The notes: generated from the sequence alone by a model not told the origin. 64,000 nucleotides of DNA from Micrococcales bacterium 31B (GCA_022803075.1 JAFFTF010000006.1:124251-188250), one strand, 5' to 3'; counted from the stretch's first letter, positions 1 to 7,517 are shown. Numbers and translations are program-made.

Positions 1-967
1 AGCCCGACGACGCCGCACCAGCTGCCTTCAGGAACTCGGGGTCCTTCACACCGTCGTCCGAGACGAACGTGGCCTCGACGCCGGCGTCCGACATCGCACG
101 CACGATCAGTCCAGCCTCGGCGTAGTAGCCGCCGAAGTAGACGGCATCGGGAGCGGCCGCCTTAATGGCATTCGCGAGGGCCGAGAAGTCTTTGTCGCCT
201 GCCTTGATCTGCTGCGAGCACGAGTCCACGGCGACGCTCCCCAGGGTGTCCTTGACGGCCTTCGCGATGCCGACGCCATAGTCACCGTTATCGGAGACTA
301 CGCATACCTTCTTGAAGCCCTTTTCGCCCATCATCCACTTGGCGACCGAGGGGCCCTGCAGGGAGTCGGGGGCAACACCGCGGAAGAACACGGTCCAGCC
401 GGCCTTCGTGAGGTCGGGGTTTGTAGCGGAACCCGACAGCATGGCCATTTTGGCCTGCTGGAACGTCGGGCCAACCGCCTTGGTTACACCGGAGAAGGTG
501 GGGCCGAGAAGTGCGATGTTGGATTGCGTGCTGATCGCCTGCGGGGCCAACTGCGTGCCCTTTTGCGGGTCGCCCTCTGAGTCGTACTTGTTGATGGTGA
601 CCTGGCAGTTGGGATTCTTCGTGTTGTGCTCGTCAACGGCCATCTGGGCGCCGTTCAAGATGTTCTGACCCAGCGCGGCATTGGGGCCGGTGAGTGGGCC
701 CATCATGCCGAACGACATGTCGGTGCAGGTTGCGTTGCCGTCACCCGCCGGGTCTACGGCGGGGGCAGCACCGGCGGCGGCCGTGACCGGCTTACCTTCG
801 GCGTCAATTTCGGTGAGTGCGGCGATGGTCAGGTTGGTGGCGGCACTCGAGGCGCTGCTGCCCGATGCTGCGGGCGTACCGGCCTCTTTAGAGCCGCACG
901 CGGTGAGAGAAAAGCCTGCGATGACAATTGCCGCCGCCGCGGCGCCGATCCTGGTGAATTTCTTCAT
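1..967 (-). CDS. Branched-chain amino acid type ABC substrate-binding lipoprotein (3' end outside window)
   Basis: The gene starts at 967 behind a GGAGG ribosome binding site 8 nt upstream and runs off the left edge of the window, so the C-terminus is missing. The N-terminus is MKKFTRIG, then a hydrophobic stretch and a lipobox ending LTAC-G, so it should be a lipid-anchored extracellular protein. The body has the LivJ-type periplasmic binding fold (family with GPLTG, SGVTKAVGPTFQQA and FVSDDG-like segments). It is a close paralog of the gene at 1358-2581, with whole blocks such as KAAAPDAVY-GGYY shared. It probably binds branched-chain amino acids or amides for a Liv-type importer whose permeases would lie to the left. 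The ligand cannot be told from sequence. Confidence 0.9.
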   Translation of the reverse strand, partial: MKKFTRIGAAAAAIVIAGFSLTACGSKEAGTPAASGSSASSAATNLTIAALTEIDAEGKPVTAAAGAAPAVDPAGDGNATCTDMSFGMMGPLTGPNAALGQNILNGAQMAVDEHNTKNPNCQVTINKYDSEGDPQKGTQLAPQAISTQSNIALLGPTFSGVTKAVGPTFQQAKMAMLSGSATNPDLTKAGWTVFFRGVAPDSLQGPSVAKWMMGEKGFKKVCVVSDNGDYGVGIAKAVKDTLGSVAVDSCSQQIKAGDKDFSALANAIKAAAPDAVYFGGYYAEAGLIVRAMSDAGVEATFVSDDGVKDPEFLKAAGAASSG

Positions 968-1357
968 GGGAAACCTCCGGTGCCTGGAGCACCTAGCTAG
1001 CTGTCGAACCCGAGCGCGACGCGCTCAGGCAGTGGGTTGCCTGCAATAACCCAAGTGCTTCGGGTTCAACAGTCACGCTGCGATGCGTAACGGCATGTTC
1101 CCAGAGCTGCGGTTGTTGCTTGGAGCGCGGTGTGCGCCCCGTCTGCAATCCGCCGTGCGGCGAACCCAAGTGATGGCCGATAATATCCTCGGTCACAACC
1201 TCGCGAGCGCCGCAATTTTGGTGTGATCATATACGAACACCGAGTCTAGGGGAAATCTTAAGGATTCTGTTAAGTGATTCGAAACGTTCAGTAAGCCACG
1301 GTCACCCCGAGTGCGACCCTGACCACGGCGGAACCGTGCGTCCTCACTTATAAAAAA
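968..1357. other. Intergenic region between the two binding-protein paralogs
   Basis: About 390 bases with no convincing reading frame. It must hold the end of the upstream transcript and possibly a promoter for the gene at 1-967, because the gap is large for an operon. I see no clear terminator hairpin with a T-run and no clear -35/-10 pair. Confidence 0.4.
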
Positions 1358-2581
1358 CTATTTGACTTCGTAGGTCCAGATGGATGCGTCGGTCAATTCG
1401 CCCGTCGCGTCCCACTTGTAGTGGCGGCCGACTCCCTGACCATCGTACGCGCGCACGTATTCGACCATCTGGGTGCGTTCGGTGATGCCCTTGTCGATTC
1501 CGCTCAGGATGATGGTTGCGTAGTCATAACCCTCGACCGCGTACACGGCCGGGTCGACATTGTATGCCGCCTTGTATTTGGTGGCGAAGTCAGTCGAGGC
1601 GGGGCCGCACGGGCACGAGAGCAGGGCCCCTTTGGCGTCCGCGCCGGCCAATTTGATGAACTGTGGGTCGTTCGCCGCGTCATCGGAGACGAAGGTGGCC
1701 GTCACCCCGTTCGTGCGCAATTGTTTCGCGATGAGCGCCGCCTCGGTGTAGTAGCCGCCGTAGTACACGGCGTCCGGCGCTGCGGCCTTGACTTTCGAGA
1801 CCAGCGCCGAGAAGTCCTTCTCGCCGGTCTTGATCTGCTCGTTACTGCACGTGGTGTTCACCGCGGCGCCGAGCGCCGTGGACACCTCCTTGGCGAGGCC
1901 GATGCCGTAGTCCGAGTTATCGGAGAACACGCACACGCTGGTTACCTTCTTTTCGGCGATCAGCCACTTCGCTACTGCCGGGCCCTGGACGCTGTCGTTG
2001 GCCATGCCACGGAAAAAGTTGCCCCAACCGTTCGTGCTCAGGTCGGGATTCGTGGAGACCGCCAGGAGCAGCATGTTGGCCTGCTGGAACGTGGGACCCA
2101 CGGCCTTGGTGACGCCCGAGTACACGGGGCCGACGACCCCCACGTTGCTCTGCGCGCCGATGGCCTGGGGTGCCACCTGCGTACCCTTTTGCGGGTCGCC
2201 TTCGTCGTCGTAATTGTTGAGAGTGACCTGGCAATTGGGGTTGGCGTCGTTGTGCTCCTTTATGGCCAGTTCGGCGCCCTGCTTGACGCTCGCACCCAGC
2301 GCAGAGCCCTCGCCCGTGAGGGGTGCCATGAGGGCGATGCTGACGTTGGAGCAGGTGGCCTTACCGTCGCCCGCGGGGTTCGCGGGGGTGCCGGCCGCGG
2401 TGGCCGTGACGGCGGCGCCGTTCGCGTCGATCTGCGTCAGGGGTTGAATGGAGAGAGCGGCCGCCGCACCGCTCGTGGCCGACGTGTCGGAGCCTGCAGA
2501 CTTCGCGTTGCAGGCGGTCAGGCCGGTAGCGGTAAGCACGAGGAGTGCGCCGGCGGCCAGAGTGCGAGAAAGGGCTTTCAT
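1358..2581 (-). CDS. Branched-chain amino acid type ABC substrate-binding lipoprotein
   Basis: A 407-residue binding protein of the LivJ/type I periplasmic fold. I start it at ATG 2581 (MKALSRT), 5 nt after GAGG, rather than at the GTG two codons earlier. A signal peptide with lipobox LTAC-N is followed by a low-complexity Ser/Ala linker, then the binding domain with MAPLTGEGSALGASVKQG, SGVTKAVGPTFQQ and AVEGYDYATI-like segments. It is complete and about the usual family length. It is paralogous to the neighbouring gene at 1-967, which lies downstream on the same strand. Two such proteins could serve one transporter with different ligands. No permease or ATPase gene is in view. Confidence 0.9.
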   Translation of the reverse strand: MKALSRTLAAGALLVLTATGLTACNAKSAGSDTSATSGAAAALSIQPLTQIDANGAAVTATAAGTPANPAGDGKATCSNVSIALMAPLTGEGSALGASVKQGAELAIKEHNDANPNCQVTLNNYDDEGDPQKGTQVAPQAIGAQSNVGVVGPVYSGVTKAVGPTFQQANMLLLAVSTNPDLSTNGWGNFFRGMANDSVQGPAVAKWLIAEKKVTSVCVFSDNSDYGIGLAKEVSTALGAAVNTTCSNEQIKTGEKDFSALVSKVKAAAPDAVYYGGYYTEAALIAKQLRTNGVTATFVSDDAANDPQFIKLAGADAKGALLSCPCGPASTDFATKYKAAYNVDPAVYAVEGYDYATIILSGIDKGITERTQMVEYVRAYDGQGVGRHYKWDATGELTDASIWTYEVK

Positions 2582-2874
2582 AATCACCTCGGATAGCGTG
2601 CCGAAACGGGCATCGAGCCGACGAGGGAAGACGCCGACCTACGGGCATCCTACGTGGTGGGGGCCACATTGCGAGCGAGGTAGCGGGTTGCTGGTGGAGT
2701 CCGGTGGTTCATGCACTGGGAAGGTAAAAGGCGGCATCCCCTTCGAGAGTTTAGTAAATTGCTATTTACAAAGGATTTGTGGCCCATTCGGGTGGCGCTG
2801 CGATTGTGACATGATAGGGCCTCTGGCTGCGCCAAAGTTGGCCGATCGGGGCCCGGCCCAGATGTGGAGATCAC
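2582..2874. other. Upstream region of the binding-protein gene
   Basis: No gene is visible. An AT-rich perfect inverted repeat with 6-bp arms (GTAAAT, 4-nt loop, ATTTAC) lies at 2754-2769 and could be a regulator site for the minus-strand gene starting at 2581. This is inference; no promoter boxes are clear. Confidence 0.3.
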
Positions 2875-3036
2875 ATGCGCATGTTCGGCCTGTTGTGAGT
2901 GATGTTGCTCGCGGTGTGCACCGTGGTGCTGGCCCTAAAGGGCATGCATTCGTGGCCGCTGGGTGTCGCGCTGGCAATGGCCTTGGCCGGGTTCGCGGTT
3001 GGCATCACTGAGTCGAGCGTAAGGGTGCGGCGATGA
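2875..3036 (+). pseudogene. Small membrane protein remnant with in-frame stop
   Basis: An ATG at 2875 preceded by GGAG opens a frame MRMFGLL that meets TGA at 2896-2898. The same frame continues from GTG 2899 or ATG 2902 for about 45 codons to TGA 3034-3036, coding for two hydrophobic stretches (MLLAVCTVVLAL and GVALAMALAGFAVG). The end overlaps the ATG of the next frame (ATGA). A natural reading is a two-span membrane protein of about 53 residues broken by a nonsense change. A restart at 2899/2902 may still give a short product. Confidence 0.45.
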
Positions 3037-3235
3037 TTCGCTACCTCGGTATGTCGGGGTTCGCTGAGCGTCTCCGCGTGACGCGGGGCGCCCTAACGGG
3101 TGTGGCTTTGCCGGAGCCCGATGCCCTCGTGGGTTCTACACGGGCCTGGTACCAGAGACCGTAGATGCGTGGGCTGCGGGCCGCCCCGGGCAGGGCTACA
3201 GGTCAAACCTCAAAGAGTCGCCAGGGGAGCGTTAG
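3033..3235 (+). pseudogene. AlpA/MerR-like small HTH protein, frameshifted
   Basis: The frame from ATG 3033 reads MIRYLGMSGFAERLRV and then PEPDALVGSTRAW, typical of the small actinobacterial helix-turn-helix proteins found in mobile elements. It stops early at TAG 3162-3164. Moving one base near 3150 restores the family's usual ending (W-L-PETVDAWAAGRPGQGYR) and an open frame to TAG 3233-3235. One base therefore appears to have been lost. It overlaps the preceding small gene by ATGA and lies just outside the prophage attL, so it is probably left from another element that used the same tRNA. Confidence 0.6.
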
Positions 3236-3319
3236 GGTCGGTCGCTTCGGTGAATGCCGAGCGGAGAAGGCGGCGCGATCGGCGGCCGCAGATTGTCGCT
3301 GTCCACGCGCGGTCGATCA

Positions 3320-3351
3320 ATGAATAAGCCCCCCGCCTGAAGGCGGGGGGC
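3320..3351 (-). terminator. Original terminator of the tRNA-Thr(CGT) gene
   Basis: A perfect hairpin with 10-bp arms (GCCCCCCGCC, loop TGAA) lies at 3328-3351 and is followed on the minus strand by a T-rich tail. Before integration it sat just downstream of the tRNA-Thr 3' end. The prophage has separated the two. Confidence 0.7.
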
Positions 3352-3356
3352 TAGCG

Positions 3357-3396
3357 GAGCCGCCTGCCGGAATCGAACCGGCGACCTAATCATTAC
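3357..3396. repeat. attL core (tRNA-Thr 3' part)
   Basis: Forty bases identical to 37740-37779. They correspond to tRNA-Thr(CGT) from the middle anticodon base to the 3' end plus one further base. Here the 5' part of the tRNA is missing and the sequence diverges right after CATTAC, so this copy is a tRNA fragment and not a gene. Confidence 0.95.
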
Positions 3397-3467
3397 AAGG
3401 GAATCACCGCAGGTCACGAGGTCGCAGAAAACGCGATTTTACCTTTGCGCCGATCTCGCCAGGCAGC

Positions 3468-4295
3468 ATGATGTGGGGCATGACGCACCACACACCACAC
3501 ACACGCCAAATTGCTGCCTTTGTCATCTCCATGCAGGCCAGAGGCCTGTCCGAGAGAACCATCTACGAACGAGAGATCTTCCTGCGCAGATTCCTCCGTG
3601 ACCACACCATGACACCCGAGGACATCGAGTGCTTCCTGGCCAGCGACATGAGCCAGTCGACGCGCGCAACCTACTGGTCGCACCTGAAAGCGTTCAGCGC
3701 GTGGCTCGTACGCATCCAGGTGTTCCAGGCGGACCCCTGCGCGGGGATCATTCCACCGCGGCGCCGCCGCTCGATGCCCAGGCCGATACCCGCGGGATCC
3801 TTGGCCGCGGTCCTCGCGGCGTGCACCTCAGTCGAGCAGCGCGACATGGTCCTGCTGGGGTCTCTCGCAGGCCTACGCATCCACGAGATCGCGAAGGTCC
3901 ACGTGGATGACGTGGACCTGGCGTCCGGGGTGCTCTATGTCGAGGGAAAGGGAGGCAAACGCGCCATGGTGCCGCTGCACGAAAAACTCCTGCGCGTCGC
4001 CGAGCGCCGCGCGCGCGTCGGCGGCTACTGGTTCCCGTCGCCCTGCACGCACGGGCCCCTAAAGAAGCAGTGGGTCGGCACGCTGATCCGGCGAGCCCTG
4101 CGCGCTGCGGGCCTGCGCGAGACGCCCCACGCACTGCGCCACTGGTACGGCACGAGCCTGCTCGAGAGCGGCGCCGACCTGCGCACCGTGCAGGAGCTGA
4201 TGCGGCACGATTCCATCGCGTCGACGCAAATTTACACGGCCGTCTCCGACCAGCGGCGGCGCGTTGCCATAGGAGGGCTGCACATCGCGGCCTAG
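3468..4295 (+). CDS. int: Tyrosine site-specific integrase
   Basis: A 275-residue phage integrase that recombines attP with the tRNA-Thr attB. The N-terminal SAM-like core-binding domain spans about residues 10-95. The catalytic domain shows R137 (AGLRIHE), the beta-strand lysine in EGKGGK, H221-R224 (HALRHWYGT), H247 and nucleophile Y256 (STQIYTA). I keep the start at 3468 because, in the excised phage, its ATGA would overlap the stop of the repressor frame that reads through attP. The protein ends LHIAA, an ssrA-like double alanine. That fits integrases of BPs-type phages, in which turnover of the integrase is part of the switch. It is shorter than lambda-type integrases and lacks an obvious separate arm-binding domain. 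Confidence 0.95.
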   Translation: MMWGMTHHTPHTRQIAAFVISMQARGLSERTIYEREIFLRRFLRDHTMTPEDIECFLASDMSQSTRATYWSHLKAFSAWLVRIQVFQADPCAGIIPPRRRRSMPRPIPAGSLAAVLAACTSVEQRDMVLLGSLAGLRIHEIAKVHVDDVDLASGVLYVEGKGGKRAMVPLHEKLLRVAERRARVGGYWFPSPCTHGPLKKQWVGTLIRRALRAAGLRETPHALRHWYGTSLLESGADLRTVQELMRHDSIASTQIYTAVSDQRRRVAIGGLHIAA

Positions 4296-4323
4296 AGAAG
4301 ATACGAGAAGTTGAGGGAAGTTA

Positions 4324-4692
4324 GTGGACGTTGTCATGACGCGCAGCCTCGCGCTGCGGTGCGAGGGCGAGGCGCGAGGCGAAGGGCTCACGGCTAGGGC
4401 CGAGGCCTGGCGAGATCTCCTGCGCGCCGTGCACGCGCTCGAGGATCTGGGTGCGGTGGAAAGGGTGGGCGACGAGTGGGTTGTGACGCATCCAGACGTG
4501 GGCGAGCACCTGACGTCGCTGGCGCGGCTGCGCGTGGGCGGGGCGGCGCGGTCGGTTGACGGCACGACGTGGACGCGGTCGACCGGGGTTTGGTCGCGCG
4601 TCGGTCCCGAGGGCGAAGAGTACGTGGTCATCCTCGAGGCGGGCCGCGCACCCGAAGGGGCCGCGGGACCGTTCGTGGTGACGCGGGCGTAG
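4324..4692 (+). CDS. Hypothetical prophage protein, 122 aa
   Basis: The frame begins at GTG 4324, 8 nt after GAGGG, or alternatively at ATG 4336. The product is charged and soluble with no membrane span, and I do not recognise a family. The middle (ALEDLGAVERVGDEWVVTHPDVGEHLTSL) has the rhythm of a small winged-helix, but this is weak. It follows the integrase by 28 nt on the same strand, so it is probably co-transcribed and may be expressed in the lysogen. The codon bias is like the rest of the prophage. Confidence 0.6.
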   Translation: MDVVMTRSLALRCEGEARGEGLTARAEAWRDLLRAVHALEDLGAVERVGDEWVVTHPDVGEHLTSLARLRVGGAARSVDGTTWTRSTGVWSRVGPEGEEYVVILEAGRAPEGAAGPFVVTRA

Positions 4693-4729
4693 GCGGCCGC
4701 GAGCGCGGTGCTGAGTTTAGAGTGACCCC

Positions 4730-4954
4730 ATGAATGACAGGTTGACGTTGCTGGTTGGGGTGATCTGCTTCGTGTGCGTTTCGGTGGTGGTCGCGGCGTT
4801 GATGCTGTTGATTTACCTGATCGAGACTGTCCGGCATGGGCTGGCAGTTGATGTCGTGGTGCCGATCGGCTTTGCTGCGGTTGCGGTGACTGGCTCGGTA
4901 TCGATCAGTGTCTTGATGGTGAAGTGGTGGAAGTACGAGACGGGTGTTAGGTGA
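4730..4954 (+). CDS. Small two-span membrane protein
   Basis: The 74-residue product has two clear hydrophobic segments (about residues 6-29 and 43-64) and the charged end KWWKYETGVR. It overlaps the next gene by four bases (ATGA). The pair lies between integrase and the toxin-antitoxin genes, a place where lysogen-expressed accessory genes are common in actinophages. Function unknown; a role in superinfection exclusion is possible but only inferred from position and membrane location. Confidence 0.55.
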   Translation: MNDRLTLLVGVICFVCVSVVVAALMLLIYLIETVRHGLAVDVVVPIGFAAVAVTGSVSISVLMVKWWKYETGVR

Positions 4955-5148
4955 TGGGGCCGCTCGTGTCGTTGGCGGTGGCGTATGCGATGGTTCTCGG
5001 ACCTTGTGTTGATCCCGCTGCGAGGTGGGTCTTGTTTCAAAGAGCGCACCCGCGCGTTGTCGGGCTGGCTAACGCGCTGGACCTTGGAATTTTGGTGGTC
5101 CTGGCCGCTATCGTCGTCGGCGCATTGGTGCGCGGCTTAGCGACGTAG
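4951..5148 (+). CDS. Small two-span membrane protein
   Basis: A 65-residue product with hydrophobic stretches near residues 3-18 and 42-62. It starts in an ATGA overlap with the preceding gene, which suggests translational coupling and a joint role. It ends two bases before the convergent gene at 5151-5519. No known family is recognised. Confidence 0.55.
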   Translation: MMGPLVSLAVAYAMVLGPCVDPAARWVLFQRAHPRVVGLANALDLGILVVLAAIVVGALVRGLAT

Positions 5149-5150
5149 CT

Positions 5151-5519
5151 TTAGGGTTCTTCTTTGCCGGATTTGCCTATGATGTAGCCGAAGCCGGTTG
5201 TGGCTAAGAACTTGCAAGTGTCTATGGCGGAAGACATCAAGGTTGCCTCTCCTGAGCCTGGCCAGTAGTAACTCGCGGCGGACAGGATTATGAGTGCACC
5301 CACGCTACTGCCTGTAAACCACATCGCGTACTTCGTCTTGCTTTTGAGCATCTCGCGACGATGGGCGTTTTCTGGGTCCTCATGTTCGTTGGTTAGTGGT
5401 TTGGCTTGCGCACCATCCTCGGGCGGCCGCTCCTCTACGCTGCCCTCGGATAACGTGGGGGGCGGTTTGTCGGGCGTAGCCGCGTCGAGGTGGTTCTGCA
5501 GGGGCGTCTCGTCGGTCAT
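5151..5519 (-). CDS. Membrane protein, candidate toxin of a Panacea TA pair
   Basis: I start it at ATG 5519, 2 nt after the stop of the upstream gene (TAG-GC-ATG), giving 122 residues. The first 65 residues are polar and acidic. Two hydrophobic segments follow: a full span (MWFTGSSVGALIILSAASYYW) and a shorter one (FLATTGFGYIIG), then the charged end KSGKEEP. The upstream neighbour is a Panacea-domain protein, an antitoxin domain known to pair with many unrelated toxins including membrane-acting ones. The membrane gene in the second position of the same operon is therefore the natural toxin candidate. This is inference from context; no toxin family is recognised. Confidence 0.6.
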   Translation of the reverse strand: MTDETPLQNHLDAATPDKPPPTLSEGSVEERPPEDGAQAKPLTNEHEDPENAHRREMLKSKTKYAMWFTGSSVGALIILSAASYYWPGSGEATLMSSAIDTCKFLATTGFGYIIGKSGKEEP

Positions 5520-5521
5520 GC

Positions 5522-5989
5522 CTAAAGTCCGAGTAGTCGCTTGTACGTTTCGTCCTGGCGAATGTCTTCGTCGCTGATGACGCGTTGATCCTTCTGGTAA
5601 GACTTGTACCACGCAGAGCCCTTCTCATGGGTAATGCGTGACAAGGTGACCGCATCACGGTCCTTGGTGACCGCCCACACGCGGTCGAGGCACTGTCGCA
5701 ATTCAGCGTCGAAGTCTTCGCTAATGGACAGGGCTTTGCCTTGTGAGTCTTTGGCGTAGGTCTTGATTCGCATTGCGCCGTAAGGCTTGAACTCGTTGTA
5801 CACGCTGCTCAATACGGGCCCGTAGTCCCACTGCTGGAATGGTTCATTTAGCAGGGTACGGCCGGTAACTTTCGCGTATTCGCTGGCCACAAAGTACAGC
5901 ATTTTCTGGAGCTTCATAGGTGTCACGCGCACGTTCTCATTGAACGCTCGCGCGAGGATGTTGTTACACACCATGGTCGGACTGTACAC
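5522..5989 (-). CDS. Panacea-domain (DUF4065-like) protein, probable antitoxin
   Basis: A 155-residue protein starting at GTG 5989 behind AAAGGAGG with 6-nt spacing. The N-terminal half carries the Panacea signature: LQKMLYFVASEYAK, then FQQWDYGPVLSSVYNEFKPYG. The C-terminal half is helical and ends KRLLGL. Panacea proteins (SocA/GepA-like) are established antitoxins of PanAT pairs and are frequent in prophages. It has its own promoter at 6038-6066 and is directly followed by a membrane-protein gene. Likely role: neutralises the product of 5151-5519 and perhaps represses its own promoter. Confidence 0.85.
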   Translation of the reverse strand: MYSPTMVCNNILARAFNENVRVTPMKLQKMLYFVASEYAKVTGRTLLNEPFQQWDYGPVLSSVYNEFKPYGAMRIKTYAKDSQGKALSISEDFDAELRQCLDRVWAVTKDRDAVTLSRITHEKGSAWYKSYQKDQRVISDEDIRQDETYKRLLGL

Positions 5990-6037
5990 GGGTTCCTCCT
6001 TTTGTGGCGTTGAGGTAGCTGTGGCGAGGAGTGTTGC

Positions 6038-6066
6038 ATATTACCGGCGCGAAGGTCTGCTCGCAA
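6038..6066 (-). promoter_or_regulatory. Promoter of the Panacea TA operon
   Basis: On the minus strand TTGCGA (6066-6061) and TAATAT (6043-6038) are separated by exactly 17 nt, a good sigma-70-type pair. Transcription would start near 6031, giving a leader of about 40 nt before GTG 5989. Confidence 0.6.
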
Positions 6067-6120
6067 TAGACTTTCCCAACTATCTTGACATGACCAGATG
6101 CTATTCGGGCACACATAGGT

Positions 6121-6164
6121 TTAAAAACACACTGCGGCCCCGCACCATGAGGTGCGGGGCCGCA
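6121..6164 (-). terminator. Terminator of the late (lysis) operon
   Basis: A perfect hairpin with 14-bp GC-rich arms (6133-6146 and 6151-6164, loop ATGA) is followed on the minus strand by GTGTGTTTTT. It closes the long minus-strand late operon just after the holin and separates it from the TA promoter. Confidence 0.85.
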
Positions 6165-6203
6165 TTAGCGATGTCGTGCCTACTCGAACAATGTTCGAGT
6201 TCG

Positions 6204-6443
6204 TTAGAGCTTGGCGTCGGGGTCGGGCGGAGCGAGGCTCGCGCTGCCACGTTGGTTGATGCCCTCAGAGACGAGGGACGAGAGGATCGAGAGTACCGCG
6301 GCCGAGAGGGCGACGCTGGCGATCGCGCGGACGTCGAGGTTGAGGATGCCGGTGGCGTCGGTAAAGCCGGACGCCAGGAGCGTTTGTGCGAGGGTTTTCA
6401 GCGAGCGTTCGGCGGCGTCGATCCAAAAGTGCTTGGTCCACAT
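6204..6443 (-). CDS. Phage holin (r1t-like)
   Basis: A 79-residue protein beginning MWTKHFWIDAAERSLKTLAQ, the typical start of r1t-type holins of Gram-positive phages. A central helix with helix-breaking turn (TDATGILNLDVRAIASVALSAAVLSILSSL) provides the hydrophobic spans, and a charged tail ends DPDAKL. It lies directly downstream of the endolysin gene. It would form membrane lesions and time lysis. Confidence 0.85.
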   Translation of the reverse strand: MWTKHFWIDAAERSLKTLAQTLLASGFTDATGILNLDVRAIASVALSAAVLSILSSLVSEGINQRGSASLAPPDPDAKL

Positions 6444-6463
6444 GGCGGTCCTTTCTGTGATGA

Positions 6464-7183
6464 TTAGGCGATGCCGAGGAGGCGGCGAATGCCGGCGCGG
6501 GTGCCCGCGCCGGGGAGGCCGTCGACGACTAGGTTGGGCTGCGCCTTGGCCTTGATGTCGGTTTGGATGCCACGGATGGTGGCGGGGCCTGCGATGCCGT
6601 CGACGACGAGGCGCATCCCGTAGGTGCGGTTGGAGTATTCCTGGGAGCGGCGGATCAGCGTGGAGGCGGGTGCGCTGATGATGCCGTCGACGGGGGTGCC
6701 CGCAGCGCGCTGCCAGACCTTCACGGTGGTGGCGCCGAGCAGCACGGCGAGGTATCGGTTCCACGACTGGTAGGCGCGCTGGCCCTGGTGCTCGATGTGC
6801 CAGGGCTCGCCTTTGACTGTGCGGGTCTTATAGCCGTAGCGCATGCCGTTCCGGTCGATCCACACAAATATCGGTTCGGTGTACGTCTTGATGTCGATGT
6901 CTGAGGCTTGCTTGTCGGGGTTGCCGTGGTTGGAGGTGCCGACGCGGGCGGCGCGGGGGTAGCCGTAGCGCGCGAGCATCGCGCTCTGCGCGTCGAGGTC
7001 GCGGTAGAGGTCGTTGATGCGCATGCGGTGGCCGGTTTCACGCTCGCAGTCGTGGCGCATGAGGTAGAGGTCGATGCAGGGTCCGGCGAGGGCCATCGCG
7101 GTGCGGCCGTCATTAAACTGTGGGGTGTCAGGTAGGGTCATCAGCAGGCCTGCTGGGGCCTGCCCGTTGGCGTACAGAGCCAT
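6464..7183 (-). CDS. Endolysin: M15-type peptidase with C-terminal peptidoglycan-binding repeat
   Basis: The N-terminal 150 residues form a VanY/M15-like carboxypeptidase domain. Zinc and catalytic motifs are visible as TSNHGNPDKQASDID and EPWHIEH. After a short linker a peptidoglycan-binding type 1 domain follows, with the repeated pattern LVVDGIAGPATIRGI and LVVDGLPGAGTRAGI. No signal peptide is present, in line with export through holin lesions. It cleaves cell-wall peptide stems at lysis. The start at ATG 7183 is 13 nt after the preceding gene. Confidence 0.9.
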   Translation of the reverse strand: MALYANGQAPAGLLMTLPDTPQFNDGRTAMALAGPCIDLYLMRHDCERETGHRMRINDLYRDLDAQSAMLARYGYPRAARVGTSNHGNPDKQASDIDIKTYTEPIFVWIDRNGMRYGYKTRTVKGEPWHIEHQGQRAYQSWNRYLAVLLGATTVKVWQRAAGTPVDGIISAPASTLIRRSQEYSNRTYGMRLVVDGIAGPATIRGIQTDIKAKAQPNLVVDGLPGAGTRAGIRRLLGIA

Positions 7184-7196
7184 GATGTGTCTCTCT

Positions 7197-7517
7197 TCAC
7201 ATGAGGCGCCGGAGCAGTTCTGGCCACTCCGGCGGGCGGATGGATTCGCGCACGAGCAGTAGGCGTAGCTCGACGATGTACTCGCGACCGGTGTCGATGA
7301 CGACGTTGGCGCGGCGGAGGTTGGCGCGGGCCTCGCGAGATTCCCTGCGGAGGGCCTCGATGCGGGACTCGAGGTCGGCGATCTCGGCGGCGCGTTGCTC
7401 GGCCGCGCGTTCGGTGGCGGCGTCGACGCGGCCGCGAGAGGTGATGCGGGCGGTGGCGATGGTGGCGATCGCCGCGACGAGCGGGCCCACGATGCCGATG
7501 ATGAGCTCCTCGGTCAC
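7197..7517 (-). CDS. Membrane-anchored coiled-coil protein of the lysis cassette
   Basis: Starts at GTG 7517 in a GTGA overlap with the gene before it. The product has 106 residues: an N-terminal hydrophobic helix (LIIGIVGPLVAAIATIAT), then about 55 residues of strong coiled coil rich in Glu, Arg and Ala. The N-anchor plus coiled coil beside holin and endolysin suggests a second holin or a spanin-like lysis accessory protein, but no family is recognised. Confidence 0.65.
   Translation of the reverse strand: MTEELIIGIVGPLVAAIATIATARITSRGRVDAATERAAEQRAAEIADLESRIEALRRESREARANLRRANVVIDTGREYIVELRLLLVRESIRPPEWPELLRRLM

Noticed and set aside
1421-2596. 391-codon open frame on the plus strand
   Set aside because: It is the antisense shadow of the binding-protein gene: Arg/Gly/Val-rich with no family likeness and no ribosome binding site.
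3357-3396. A second tRNA-Thr gene at attL
   Set aside because: Only the part from the middle anticodon base to the 3' end is present; there is no acceptor 5' strand or D-arm.
6183-6199. Palindrome CTCGAACA-A-TGTTCGAG as an SOS (LexA) box
   Set aside because: The GAAC/GTTC halves are 3 nt apart, not the 4 nt of the actinobacterial SOS box. It lies just after the holin stop and not at a promoter.
6204-6764. 186-codon minus-strand frame as one gene
   Set aside because: Its first part is a shadow of the endolysin gene. The holin-like part starts at ATG 6443.
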